DNA of 40,528 nt from Silicimonas sp. (GTDB lineage: Bacteria > Pseudomonadota > Alphaproteobacteria > Rhodobacterales > Rhodobacteraceae), in NCBI GenBank assembly GCA_022819605.1, contig JAJEGW010000205.1, forward strand, positions 1 through 40,528. The letters are read 5' to 3'. Made by a program: the position numbers and the translations under genes. Positions 1-9,392 of the stretch are shown in pieces; positions within the stretch are counted from its first letter, which is position 1, and every line of letters starts with the position of its first letter. A model generated the notes under the pieces. It was not told where the DNA came from, ran no database searches, and worked only from the letters and a program-made list of their open reading frames with translations.

Positions 1-1
1 G

Positions 2-61
2 AACGCCCTGCTGCGCGACCGGCGCGCGTGGGAGGACCGGACCGAGGCCGCCGCCAGCTGA
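2..61 (+). CDS. C-terminal end of an unidentified protein, cut by the window edge
   Basis: One frame is open from the window start and ends at a TGA at 59-61. It reads as a charged, Arg/Ala-rich tail that ends in EAAAS. High GC at third positions and the charged helical composition suggest the end of a real gene, but 19 residues are too few to name a family. It lies about 255 bases upstream of the asd start on the same strand. Confidence 0.3.
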   Translation, partial: NALLRDRRAWEDRTEAAAS

Positions 62-317
62 CGCCCGTGCGGTCCGCGTCTCGCGGCGGTCCGCGTGGCA
101 AGAATCGAATCAGGCGCGCCGATCACGACACCGTGGCCGGCATGTCTTGGCATGCCCGCAAGGCGCCCGCCTGTGGACAGGAATGTGGAAAACCCGGATC
201 GGGATCACCGAAAACCACCGAAAAAGCCCGAATCCGGGGTCGACTCCAAACATGGATGCTTTTCTCTGGCGCGATCAGGCGATATTGGACACCGTCCCAG
301 CCAAGCAGGAGGCCAAG

Positions 318-1355
318 GTGGGTTATCGGGTCGCAGTCGTCGGCGCCACGGGCAATGTGGGCCGTGAAATGCTCAACATTCTGGCGGAGCGCCAGTTCCC
401 TGCCGATGAGGTCGTGGCTCTTGCGAGCCGCAGGTCGCTCGGCACGGAAGTGAGCTACGGCGACCAGACCCTAAAGACGAAGAATCTGGATGTCTTCGAA
501 TTCGGCGGGTTCGACATGGCGCTTTTTGCAATCGGATCTGGCCCGACGAAGGAGCATGCTCCCAGGGCGGCCCAGGCGGGTTGCGTCGTGATCGACAACT
601 CGTCCCTCTATCGCTACGACCCGAACATTCCCCTGATCGTTCCGGAAGTGAATCCGGACGCGATCACGGACTGCAGGAATCGCAACATCATCGCCAATCC
701 CAACTGCTCAACCGCACAAATGGTGGTCGCGCTGAAGCCGTTGCATGACCGGGCAAGGATCAAGCGAGTGGTCGTTTCGACCTACCAGTCCGTGTCCGGG
801 GCTGGAAAGGACGGAATGGATGAGTTGTGGGATCAGACCAAGGCGATCTACAATCCGGTGTCCGAAATCGAGGTGAAGAAGTTCCAGAAGCAGATCGCGT
901 TCAACGTGATTCCGCATATCGATGTCTTCATGGAGGACGGTTCGACCAAGGAAGAGTGGAAGATGGTTGCCGAGACAAAGAAGATTATCGATCCCTCGAT
1001 CAAGCTGACGGCGACCTGCGTGCGGGTTCCGGTCTTCGTGGGCCATTCCGAGGCGGTCAATGTGGAGACCGAAGAGTTCCTGGGCGAAGACGAGGCGCGT
1101 GCAATCCTCCGCGAAAGTCCCGGCGTCATCGTCGTCGACAAACGCGAGGACGGGGGCTACGCGACGCCGGTGGAGTGCGTTGGAGACTTCGCCACGTTCA
1201 TCAGCAGGATTCGCCAGGACTCGACGGTAGAGAATGGCCTGAACTTCTGGTGCGTTTCGGACAACCTGAGGAAGGGCGCGGCGCTGAACGCGGTTCAGAT
1301 CGCCGAACTCCTCGGAAACCGGGTGCTGCAAAAGGCTGACGAAGCGGCCGCGTGA
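318..1355 (+). CDS. asd: Aspartate-semialdehyde dehydrogenase
   Basis: This cytoplasmic enzyme reduces 4-phospho-L-aspartate to aspartate semialdehyde with NADPH, the shared step toward lysine/diaminopimelate, threonine and methionine. The N-terminus carries the nucleotide-binding motif GATGNVG (residues 9-15). The catalytic cysteine is Cys130 in NPNCSTAQ, followed by SVSGAGKDGMDEL and the C-terminal VRVPVFVGHSEAVNVE segment that holds the active-site His. The protein is 345 aa, normal for the family. The frame is open further upstream (to 147), but family homology starts at the GTG at 318, which has a perfect AGGAGG at 307-312 five bases before it, so GTG is chosen. No partner gene is coupled to it; the next gene is convergent. 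Intact, with all key motifs visible. Confidence 0.97.
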   Translation: MGYRVAVVGATGNVGREMLNILAERQFPADEVVALASRRSLGTEVSYGDQTLKTKNLDVFEFGGFDMALFAIGSGPTKEHAPRAAQAGCVVIDNSSLYRYDPNIPLIVPEVNPDAITDCRNRNIIANPNCSTAQMVVALKPLHDRARIKRVVVSTYQSVSGAGKDGMDELWDQTKAIYNPVSEIEVKKFQKQIAFNVIPHIDVFMEDGSTKEEWKMVAETKKIIDPSIKLTATCVRVPVFVGHSEAVNVETEEFLGEDEARAILRESPGVIVVDKREDGGYATPVECVGDFATFISRIRQDSTVENGLNFWCVSDNLRKGAALNAVQIAELLGNRVLQKADEAAA

Positions 1356-1489
1356 ACGACTCTTGCACTTGGCCAATGCGAACCGACTGGCGGCTGTGCC
1401 GAGACGGCGAGGAAGGTTGTCCATCCAAGGCCATGTAGCTGCGCCCGGACGTCATTGTCCGAGCCCGGCTCGTGGTGCAAGCCCGGGGG

Positions 1490-2140
1490 TCAGACTGGCT
1501 CGAAATTACCGGTTTCCGGCACGTATTGAAGGAGGTCGCCGCTCCGGATGTTCACCCAGAGGCCGTGGAGCGACAGTGCGTGCGTGGCAACCGCCTCCTT
1601 GACGAACGGATAGGTCATCAGGTTTTCGAGCGAGATCACGACGGCTTCGTGTTCAAGGGCCCGGATCGGGCCGGTTTCGTCCTTTCGGGCCGCGACACGT
1701 TCGTAGCCTGGGCGAAGGATTTCGACCCAGCGCCCGACGAAGCTCGACTTGTCCTCAAGTTCGGGGGCCTGGCCGGAGCACATTGCATGGCAGCCCGCGA
1801 CGCCGCCGCAACTTGAATGCCCCACCACGATCATGTGCTCGACCTTGAGTGCCGTCACTGCATACTCGACGGCCGCCGACGTGCCGTGCATGTTCCCGTC
1901 CGACGCACATGGCGGGACGAGGTTGGCAATGTTGCGATGCATGAAGAGTTCGCCGGGACGAGCGTCGAAAATCGAAGCGACCTGGACCCGGCTGTCGCAA
2001 CATGAAATCACCATCGCCAGCGGGTGCTGGCCCTTGTCCGCAAGATGCTCATACCGAGCCCGGTCCTCTGCAAAATTCGAGGATTTCCAGCCGTTATACC
2101 GTTCGACGAAGTGGCCTGGCAGAGCGCGGGCGTGTTCCAT
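1490..2140 (-). CDS. Beta-class carbonic anhydrase
   Basis: Zinc enzyme that interconverts CO2 and bicarbonate, probably cytoplasmic since no signal peptide is seen. Motifs of the beta class are in order: CCDSR with zinc ligand Cys47, the Asp49/Arg51 dyad, then GHSSCGG with zinc ligands His108 and Cys111. The length of 216 aa is normal for bacterial beta-carbonic anhydrases. The ATG at 2140 is preceded by an AAAGGAA ribosome-binding site. The gene is convergent with asd; the 134 bases between the two stops hold no strong terminator hairpin. The family is certain; the physiological role, such as bicarbonate supply for carboxylases, is inference. Confidence 0.96.
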   Translation of the reverse strand: MEHARALPGHFVERYNGWKSSNFAEDRARYEHLADKGQHPLAMVISCCDSRVQVASIFDARPGELFMHRNIANLVPPCASDGNMHGTSAAVEYAVTALKVEHMIVVGHSSCGGVAGCHAMCSGQAPELEDKSSFVGRWVEILRPGYERVAARKDETGPIRALEHEAVVISLENLMTYPFVKEAVATHALSLHGLWVNIRSGDLLQYVPETGNFEPV

Positions 2141-2349
2141 GGAATTCCTTTCCGTTTCGGAAATTAGCAGGCTCGGCTTTCAATAGACCGCCCGCTTCCA
2201 TGCAAGCAGTTACACCGATGGCTGAACCTTCGGTGCTGGTGGAAATTCAGACCCTTGATATCACGTCGTTTTTTCCTGTCAAATTTGCTGTTTCGGGCAG
2301 GACCATGGTGGACTCTGTTCCCCTCTGCAGAAAACGGGAGTGCAGACTG

Positions 2350-2791
2350 ATGGCATCCATCACCCTTGCCGAGGGCCGAATCCGGGCGCTCGGGCCCCCA
2401 GAGGTCCGCGCATGACATCCTCGACGGGAAGTTGAAAGGCTTTGGCGTCCGCGTGCTGCCTTCGGGCGGCAAGCGTTTCTTCAGACTTTGTCAGCATGAC
2501 GGCAAGCGCGTCTGGAGAATTGTCGGCGACACGGATGACATCAGCGTGAGCGTAGTCCGCACCCGCGCAACCGCGATTCTGGCGGCAATCAGGCAGGACA
2601 GCCCCGTACCGGCACTGCCGGAGGACACGGTCTGCGAGGCTTTCGCCCAGACGGTCTTTCGCAGGCATGAACGAATATGGAAGTCCCACGCGTTGCCGGA
2701 GAACCGCTCATGTCTCCGGCGCCTGACACTGCCCCGGATCGCCGGTCCCAGATTGCGGAAGTCACATGGCCCAAAAGTGGGTGAAAATTGA
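2350..2791 (+). pseudogene. Truncated, frameshifted tyrosine-recombinase integrase remnant
   Basis: From an ATG at 2350 the frame reads SITLAEGRIRAL and then stops at 2413-2415. The next frame continues with DGKLKGFGVRVLPSGGKRFF, the arm-type DNA-binding start (DUF4102) of prophage and island integrases. A degraded core-binding region follows (VCEAFAQTVFRRHERIWKSHALPENR, about 2635-2710). Joining the two pieces needs a one-base frame change near 2400-2415. The catalytic domain with the R-H-R-Y residues is absent, because the reading ends at 2791 after about 145 codons against roughly 400 in the family. No tRNA lies beside it and no att repeat was seen. It records a past mobile element between the carbonic anhydrase and the TPR gene. 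Confidence 0.65.
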
Positions 2792-2881
2792 ACGCGTTTC
2801 CGCATTCAGAAACTTCATTGGTCCCCAGAATCTACGATGCAAAGTGAGCGGAACATTTTGACCTCGGTCGCCCGCGCCGCA

Positions 2882-4538
2882 TCAGGCGCTGCCCTGTTTG
2901 CAGAAGCAGGAGGACTTGATCGCCACGTCTGCTCGCGCCAGCGCAAGATCGAGACGCTGCCTGACGAGGCTTGCTTCTCCGTTTTGGCCCAGTCGGGTCA
3001 AGCACTCATGGTATCCCCGCAAACTCCAGACATTGTCCGGGTGGTGGACGGCCCGCGGAAGCGTTGAATCGAGACCAAGATCCGCGCGATAGACGGATGC
3101 CGCTCTGCCCACATGTCCCTGTTCCAGCAGAAGCGCGCCGAGCGCATGGCGAGTCGGTTGCATCCATCCCCACGGCTCGTCGTAGGGCAGCGTGTCATCG
3201 AGGATTACCGAGCGTTCGAGATGGGCGAATGCCGCATCGTGGTTTTGCTTCCGATACTCGATCTCGCCCTTCATCATCTCATGCGCAATCTTCAAGATGT
3301 CACGACAGGTGTTGTTGAATATCATCCGGCTTTCGGGAACATTCGCGGCAGCTTCCTCGAACATTTCCGCGTGCCTTTCAGCCTCGGACACTCTCTCGGT
3401 CGCTGCGCAGGCCACCGCCTTTGCGTAGAGCATGCTGGCGGTTGTCATGCAGAACAAGTCCTGGTTTTCTGGCAGGTCCTGATCGATTATTTCCTGCCAT
3501 TTCCCAAATCGAATGTAGACGTGCTGCTTCATCGACAGGAATCCCTCCAGCCAGTCTGCCATCGGCGGCGACTCTTGAAGCAGCAGTTCCTCGGGAAGCG
3601 TCGAGTTCATTTCCTTCGCAGTCTCGATCGCGGTCTGGTACTGACCAAGCCACATCGCGCCGTAGATCTTGAAATGGTAGTTGTGACACCGATAGAGCGA
3701 GTAGAAGTTCAACGGGCCTCGCTGATCGAGGTACTTCCGGTCAGCCAGAACTGCCGAGTGATTTGACGAGACCACGCGCTCATAATGGCCGCACAATACG
3801 TCAATATGGGTCGGCATGTGGCAGAGGTGCCCGGCGTCAGGCACCAGGGCTCGCAGCGCATCGCCAGCCCTCAGCGCACGCTCCGGATGTGGCGACATCT
3901 CCATCAGGTGGATATACATGTGGAGCAGCCCGGGATGCTCGTAGGCCGCGCTTCGCTGCAACGCGCGCTCGAGCACCTCGACCGCCTCGGCGGTCAGCGC
4001 GTCTTCCGCAACATTTCCGGATTCAAGATCCCAAAGAGCCCATGGCGTCCTGTTCATGATGGCCTCGCTGAACAGCGTCACGACGTCCAGGTCTTCGGGA
4101 AACTCAAGATGAACTTCGCGCATCGCATCCGTGTACTCATCGTTCCACACGCGAAAGACCTCGTTCGAAGGAACATCGCGCGATTGGTAACGGTACTGGA
4201 GCGCGTATCAGAGCCGCTTCGGGCTTGCTGGCGCGCTCGATCCTGTCCAACGCGAGCCGTGAATGTTCAAATGCCTGACCAAGCGATCGCTTCGCGTCTT
4301 CGTCGTCGAACGCATCCCAAGGCTTGTTGTAGTTGCAGCCGGAAGAGTACGCGGCGCCCCAGTAGGCCAACGCACAATCTGGATCCGCCTCGATGGCCTT
4401 CTTGAAGCACGTAACCGACTCTTCGTGATTGTATCCGAAGCACCAGACCAGGCCCCTGTCAAACCAGGTCTGGGCCTCGGAATTGGCGGTGGTTACTTTC
4501 CGCGAATAGGTGCCGAGATCGTAGTGGTGCATTTTCAA
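2882..4538 (-). pseudogene. Tetratricopeptide-repeat protein broken by one frameshift
   Basis: Two overlapping minus-strand frames form one protein of about 550 aa. The 5' part (from the ATG at 4538) carries EAQTWFDRGLVWCFGYNHEESVTCFKKAIEADPDCALAYWG, a typical TPR. The 3' part carries further TPR-like helices (HPERALRAGDALRALVPDAGHLCHMPTHID and GALLLEQGHVGRAASVYRADL) and ends KSSCFCKQGSA. The frame changes near 4196-4208, where the first frame runs ALIRA and the second resumes with LQYRYQSRDVPSNEVFRVWNDEY. No signal peptide or membrane segment is seen. TPR proteins of this size occur widely in proteobacteria without a settled function. Both halves keep coding character, so the indel is recent or is an assembly error. 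Confidence 0.8.
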
Positions 4539-5016
4539 CCCTCATCTCCAAGACATGGAAAACCGAGCGCTAGCCCAGAATTTCGGTGCGCCGTGGAAAG
4601 GCGTGTCTTCCTGGCGGGTGCGAACCCCGCCCAACAATTGTCGTTTCGGTTGGTAGTAGCGAGGGCGGATCATGGAGGCAACGATTTGGTTTGATGCACT
4701 CTGGACGGAAAGACTGCGAGAGCGGTTCAGCGGCCAAGCGGGCCGGAACGCGAGAGAACGCCGAGCAAGCCGCGAAGACGGGCGATGGTAACCTCGACCA
4801 ACGGCGCTCCCGCGTTGTCTCCAGCGATCGCAATATACATCTCTTCCACGCCATTTCCGGAAATTCGATTCGATACCTCAGGAAACAGGCGACCCAGAAA
4901 ACGGTGTTCCGCCGATGAAATGCCATTTGCACTGGTCGGCTCTCGCACCTAACCTGAATTCTTGGGGCAAGTTGCCCTGGCGAGATCAGATATGGCCGAC
5001 TGCAGGAGTATGATCG
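4539..5016. other. Divergent intergenic region without a recognisable gene
   Basis: This 478-base gap separates the minus-strand TPR gene from the plus-strand flavin monooxygenase, so both promoters should lie here. A short hairpin with arms GGCGGG (4613-4618) and CCCGCC (4626-4631) sits about 75 bases upstream of the TPR start. Short open frames on both strands (up to about 110 codons) match no family I recognise. The monooxygenase ribosome-binding site, AGGAG at 5004-5008, is at its right end. Confidence 0.5.
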
Positions 5017-6810
5017 ATGGACATTGCATCGCCCATGGGGCGAGTTTCGACGTGGCTTGAACGCTTCGGAAAGGCGCTGGAAGGCGGCGATACCGCTGCA
5101 TTGAAGGCGCTTTTCGCGAAGGAGTGCTACTGGCGCGACCTCGTGTCTTTCACGTGGAATATCAAGACGATGGAGGGCCGGGACGCAATTTCTGACATGG
5201 TCTCGATCACGCTGGGTGATGTGCATCCCACCAACTGGCAGATCGACGGTGAGCCGACCGAACAGGACGGAATTGCCGAGGCATGGATCACTTTCGAGAC
5301 GGATGCCTTTCGCGGGCGTGGTCATGTCCGGCTCAACGACGAGGGATGCTGGACGCTGCTGACTACCGCCGAGGAATTGAAAGGGTTCGAGGAGAAGAAG
5401 GGCGACCGGCGCGACCCCGGGGTTGTGCACGGCGCGTTCAAGGATCGCGAGACCTGGGCGGAGCGGCGCGCGCGCGAGGCGCGGGAGTTGGGGTATGCCG
5501 AGCAACCGTACGTGGTCATCATTGGCGGCGGACAGGGCGGCATCGCCTTGGGTGCGCGCTTGCGGCGGCTTGAAGTGCCCACGATCATTGTCGAAAGGAA
5601 CGAGCGCCCCGGCGATAGTTGGCGCAATCGCTACAAGTCGCTCTGCCTGCATGATCCGGTCTGGTATGACCACTTGCCCTATTTGCCGTTTCCGGACGAT
5701 TGGCCGGTGTTCAGCCCCAAGGACAAGATCGGGGACTGGCTGGAAAGCTATACCAAGATCATGGAGTTGAACTACTGGACGCGGACCACCTGCAAGTCGG
5801 CACGCTATGACGCGGACAGCCAAGAGTGGACGGTCGTTGTCGATCGCGACGGTGACGAGGTCGAGTTGGCTCCAAAGCACCTGGTTTTTGCGACCGGCAT
5901 GGCGGGGGTCCCCGATATGCCCTGCCTGCCTGGAATGGAAGGCTTCAAGGGCGATCTTCACCATTCCTCGGATCACCCCGGACCGGATGAGTATCGATCC
6001 AAGAAGGTCGTCGTGGTCGGTTCGAACAACTCGGCCCACGATATCTCCGCCGCTCTCTGGGAGGCGGGGGCCGATGTTACGATGATACAGCGTTCATCCA
6101 CGAATGTCGTGAAGTCCGAGGCGTTGATGGATATCGGGCTGGCAGATCTGTATTCCGAGCGTGCCATCGCGAACGGCATCGACCATGATACTGCCGACCT
6201 GATTTTGGCATCGATTCCCTACAAGGTCCTGCCCACGATTCAGACGCCGCTTTACGAGAGGATGAAAGAGCGGGATGCGACGTTCTATGACCGTCTCGAG
6301 CGGTCCGGGTTCCAACTGGACTGGGGTGCGGATGACAGCGGGCTCTTCATGAAATACCTGCGACGAGGATCGGGATATTACATTGATGTTGGTGCAAGCG
6401 AACTTGTGGCGGACGGCAAGATCAAGCTGGCGCATGGTCAGGTGACCGAGGTTTCGTCTGGCGGCGTGAAGTTGGAGGACGGGACCGAGCTTCCAGCTGA
6501 GGTGATCGTTTTCGCCACTGGCTATTCCTCGATGAACGGATGGGTGGAGCAACTGATCGGCAAGGATACGGCGGACAAGGTCGGCAAGTGCTGGGGTCTT
6601 GGGTCGGACACGCCGAAGGATCCGGGTCCGTGGGAAGGCGAATTGCGGAACATGTGGAAGCCGACGCAGCAGGAGGCTCTATGGTTCCACGGCGGCAACC
6701 TGCACCAGTCCCGGCATTATTCGCAGTTTCTGTCGCTTCAGCTCAAGGCTCGGATGGAAGGATTGCCGACGCCTGTCTATGGTTTGCAGGAGGTGCACCA
6801 CGCGTCTTAG
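5017..6810 (+). CDS. Flavin-containing monooxygenase with N-terminal NTF2-like domain
   Basis: Probable FAD- and NADPH-dependent oxygenase of the FMO/Baeyer-Villiger superfamily, cytoplasmic, substrate unknown. Residues 10-125 look like an NTF2/SnoaL-like alpha+beta barrel (ALKALFAKECYWRDLVSFTWNIKTMEGRDAI). The FAD Rossmann motif GGGQGG is at 170-175, followed by ERNERPGDSWRNRY. The second, NADP-binding motif GSNNSA is at 335-340, and ATGY occurs near the C-terminus. The total of 597 aa fits NTF2-FMO fusions known in bacteria and fungi. The ATG at 5017 has AGGAG eight bases upstream. It stands alone as a single transcription unit, with a hairpin 40 bases after the stop. Family assignment is firm; reaction and substrate cannot be read from the sequence. 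Confidence 0.9.
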   Translation: MDIASPMGRVSTWLERFGKALEGGDTAALKALFAKECYWRDLVSFTWNIKTMEGRDAISDMVSITLGDVHPTNWQIDGEPTEQDGIAEAWITFETDAFRGRGHVRLNDEGCWTLLTTAEELKGFEEKKGDRRDPGVVHGAFKDRETWAERRAREARELGYAEQPYVVIIGGGQGGIALGARLRRLEVPTIIVERNERPGDSWRNRYKSLCLHDPVWYDHLPYLPFPDDWPVFSPKDKIGDWLESYTKIMELNYWTRTTCKSARYDADSQEWTVVVDRDGDEVELAPKHLVFATGMAGVPDMPCLPGMEGFKGDLHHSSDHPGPDEYRSKKVVVVGSNNSAHDISAALWEAGADVTMIQRSSTNVVKSEALMDIGLADLYSERAIANGIDHDTADLILASIPYKVLPTIQTPLYERMKERDATFYDRLERSGFQLDWGADDSGLFMKYLRRGSGYYIDVGASELVADGKIKLAHGQVTEVSSGGVKLEDGTELPAEVIVFATGYSSMNGWVEQLIGKDTADKVGKCWGLGSDTPKDPGPWEGELRNMWKPTQQEALWFHGGNLHQSRHYSQFLSLQLKARMEGLPTPVYGLQEVHHAS

Positions 6811-6850
6811 TCTCCCTCGGGGGCGCCGATCGACTCGACCAGTCCTGAGG

Positions 6851-6871
6851 GCCGAATTCAAGAGATTCGGC
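6851..6871 (+). terminator. Hairpin after the flavin monooxygenase gene
   Basis: Arms GCCGAAT (6851-6857) and ATTCGGC (6865-6871) form a perfect 7-bp stem with a 7-base loop, 40 bases after the monooxygenase stop. No U-tract follows, so intrinsic termination is only possible. The rest of the gap up to the aminopeptidase start at 7123 holds nothing else I recognise. Confidence 0.35.
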
Positions 6872-7122
6872 AAGTGGATTTGCAAAGTCTGACTGCGTAC
6901 CGCTTCGGGTTCTTGCAATGGAGACAGCAAGATCTGCGACCGGAGACGGCGTCAGGCGCTCCGTGGATGGCAATGTAGCTTCATGTTGAAGAGAACGGCC
7001 TGCGGCGGTGCTGAGCCTCAAATGATCCGAACAGCACAACCATGGGCAGGTTGCGTCGTAGGATTGACGTTCGTTGACAATTGGCATTGGTCTTGCCGAA
7101 ACCTGCCACGGGAGGAATCACG

Positions 7123-8505
7123 TTGCCAACGCTTGCATTTTCGACGGACGCATCTGCGGCAAGACCGCTGTTTCTGGTAAAAAAGGAAGGACTCGCAGAC
7201 TGGCTCGCGGCGCAAGACGACGCGACGCGCGACTGGGTCAACGCTGCTGGCTTCAAGGCCGGTGTCGGCGAAGTCCTTCCCTTGCCTGGCAAGGACGGAC
7301 TGAACGGTGCCATCGGCGGGCTGGGAAGCGGGAAGGACCGCGCGCGGGGCCGGTTCCTGGCCGCGGGACTGCGTGGAAAACTCCCCGAAGGTGTCTGGCG
7401 GCTCGAGTGCGACCTGGAGGGCGACGAGCTTGCCGAGGCCGCGCTTGGCTGGCTGCTCGCAGGCTACCGGTTTGACAGGTTCGTCTCGGATTCGAAACCG
7501 CTGGCCATGCTGCTGCCGCCAGAAGGCGTCGATGCGGCGATGCTGGAGCGGATCGCGTCCGGCGAGGCGCTGGCCCGCGACCTGATCAATACGCCCGCTT
7601 CTCATATGGGTCCGGATGAGCTCGAGATGGCGGCCCGCGATCTTGCAGGCACCCATGGCATGGCTGTTGAAGTCACCACCGGGGCCGAACTTTCTAAGCG
7701 AAACCTCCCGATGATCCACGCCGTGGGACGGGCCAGTGCCAGGGAGCCGAGGCTGATCGACATGTCATGGGGTGACAGCGGTCCGTCCGTTGCACTGGTT
7801 GGCAAGGGTGTGTGCTTCGATACCGGCGGGCTGAACATAAAGCCCGGCGCGTCAATGCAATTGATGAAGAAGGACATGGGCGGAGCCGCCAACGTGCTGG
7901 GTCTTGCCCACATGTTGATGGACAGCGGCATGAATTGCCGGCTGCGCGTCCTGATTCCGGCGGTCGAGAATTCCATCTCCGGCGAGGCGTTCCGTCCGGG
8001 CGACATCCTCGACTCGCGAAAGGGCCTCACGGTCGAGATCAACAACACGGATGCCGAGGGCCGGCTCGTGCTTGCCGACGCGCTGGCTCTGGCCGACGAG
8101 GACCGACCAGACCTGATCGTATCTATGGCCACCTTGACGGGAGCGGCCAGGGTCGCGGTCGGACCAGATCTCGCGCCGTTCTACGCGACGGATGACTGCG
8201 ATGCCGCTGCGTTGGTGTCAGCGGCAAAGGCGGTTCGGGATCCGGTTTGGAGGCTTCCTTTCTGGGAGCCGTACGAGAAGATGATCGAGCCGGGGATCGC
8301 GGACCTGGACAATGCGCCGAAAGGCGGCTTTGCGGGATCGATCACGGCAGCATTGTTCCTCCGGCGTTTCGTCACGGCTGTCCCGCGTTACATGCATTTC
8401 GACATATTCGGCTGGACGCGGGAATCCGCGCCAGGCCGTCCCAAGGGCGGGGCCGGGCAAGGAATCCGTGCACTCTACCGGGCGCTGCCGGAGATTCTTG
8501 GATGA
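7123..8505 (+). CDS. Leucyl aminopeptidase family protein (peptidase M17)
   Basis: Cytosolic di-metal aminopeptidase that removes N-terminal residues from peptides. The C-terminal catalytic domain shows GKGVCFDTGG (Lys228, Asp233), NIKP (Lys240), KKDMGGAA (Asp251) and the family signature NTDAEGRL (309-315, with Asp310, Glu312 and Arg314), so every M17 metal-binding and catalytic position is present. The frame is open from a TTG at 7081, but the TTG at 7123 has GGAGGA six bases upstream and gives a 460-aa protein, normal for the alphaproteobacterial branch that is shorter than E. coli PepA. Its stop overlaps the start of the NlpC/P60 gene by four bases (ATGA), so the two are translationally coupled. 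A joint role in recycling cell-wall peptides is inference. Confidence 0.93.
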   Translation: MPTLAFSTDASAARPLFLVKKEGLADWLAAQDDATRDWVNAAGFKAGVGEVLPLPGKDGLNGAIGGLGSGKDRARGRFLAAGLRGKLPEGVWRLECDLEGDELAEAALGWLLAGYRFDRFVSDSKPLAMLLPPEGVDAAMLERIASGEALARDLINTPASHMGPDELEMAARDLAGTHGMAVEVTTGAELSKRNLPMIHAVGRASAREPRLIDMSWGDSGPSVALVGKGVCFDTGGLNIKPGASMQLMKKDMGGAANVLGLAHMLMDSGMNCRLRVLIPAVENSISGEAFRPGDILDSRKGLTVEINNTDAEGRLVLADALALADEDRPDLIVSMATLTGAARVAVGPDLAPFYATDDCDAAALVSAAKAVRDPVWRLPFWEPYEKMIEPGIADLDNAPKGGFAGSITAALFLRRFVTAVPRYMHFDIFGWTRESAPGRPKGGAGQGIRALYRALPEILG

Positions 8506-9392
8506 GCGACAGGAGATTCCTGGCGACAAACGGGCGTGTGGCGAGGAGCGAACTGCAGGGGATTGTAGAGGCGGATCTCTTTACGGACGGAAAGGTGTAC
8601 AGCCTCGCTGCATCCGCCTGGCTGCGTGAATCACCCTTGGGTCAGGCGGATCGCCAGCTGATTTTCGGCGACAGGTTTGTCGAACTCGAGAGGGAACGCA
8701 GCTGGAGCTTCGGATATTCGTCCAAGGATGGATATGTCGGCTATGTCGGGGCGGCATTCCTGGACAGGACCTTCCGTCCTACGCACAAGGTCACGGTTCG
8801 ATCCACGTACGCGCGGGCGGATCCGAATGCCAGGGCCTCGCTCGTGCAGGACCTGCACCTGAACTCCGAGGTTCGAGTGACAGAGCGATGCGGTGCATGG
8901 TGCAGAATCGCCTCAAGGGATCGCTTGTACATTCCTGCAGCGCAACTGGCCGAAATTGAGTCGAGGGACGGGGACGTCGTGGGCTGGGCGCGAGTCATGC
9001 TGGGGACACCCTATGTCTGGGCGGGGAATTCCGGTTTCGGAATCGATTGCTCCGGACTGGTGCAGGCCGCGTTCCACGCGGCGGGTCTTGAATGCCCTCC
9101 GGACAGCGATCTTCAGGAGGCGATGCCGGGAGAGCGACTTTTGGCATCCGACACCCTAAACGCCGGTGACCTCGTGTTCTGGAATGGTCATGTCGCGATC
9201 GCCAGCGGCAATGGCACGCTCATCCATGCAAATTCCCACCACATGTCGGTCGTTGAGGAGCCGGTTGCGACCGCCCTGGCACGGATTGCGTCAACCGACA
9301 CCGGGCAGGTAACGTCGCGGCTGCGGCCGACGTGCGTGAAACGCAGGAGGCTGGGCCCGCGGCGGAAGCAGGCTACTCGACGACGCGGATGA
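8502..9392 (+). CDS. NlpC/P60 family cell-wall peptidase with SH3-like domain
   Basis: Predicted gamma-D-glutamyl-diamino acid endopeptidase (clan CA, C40) acting on murein peptides. Residues 25-150 resemble tandem bacterial SH3 modules. The catalytic domain follows, with WARVMLGTPYVWAGNSGFGIDCSGL (nucleophile Cys183), GHVAIASG (His230) and a third polar residue, His242 (LIHANSHH). No signal peptide is visible, which is common for the recycling-type members paired with an M17 aminopeptidase. The ATG at 8502 overlaps the upstream stop by four bases. The basic tail (RRRLGPRRKQATRRRG) overlaps the convergent DUF2794 gene by 20 bases. At 296 aa it is slightly longer than usual because of that tail. 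Confidence 0.92.
   Translation: MSDRRFLATNGRVARSELQGIVEADLFTDGKVYSLAASAWLRESPLGQADRQLIFGDRFVELERERSWSFGYSSKDGYVGYVGAAFLDRTFRPTHKVTVRSTYARADPNARASLVQDLHLNSEVRVTERCGAWCRIASRDRLYIPAAQLAEIESRDGDVVGWARVMLGTPYVWAGNSGFGIDCSGLVQAAFHAAGLECPPDSDLQEAMPGERLLASDTLNAGDLVFWNGHVAIASGNGTLIHANSHHMSVVEEPVATALARIASTDTGQVTSRLRPTCVKRRRLGPRRKQATRRRG

Noticed and set aside
147..317. 57-codon N-terminal extension of asd
   Set aside because: It is non-homologous to the family, and the GTG at 318 has a perfect AGGAGG at the correct distance.
4570..6039. 489-codon minus-strand frame
   Set aside because: Mostly antisense to the flavin monooxygenase, with Arg/Pro-rich low-complexity composition and no motifs.
6983..7122. 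Upstream extension of the aminopeptidase to the TTG at 7081
   Set aside because: The TTG at 7123 has a strong ribosome-binding site, and the extra 14 codons add no family similarity.
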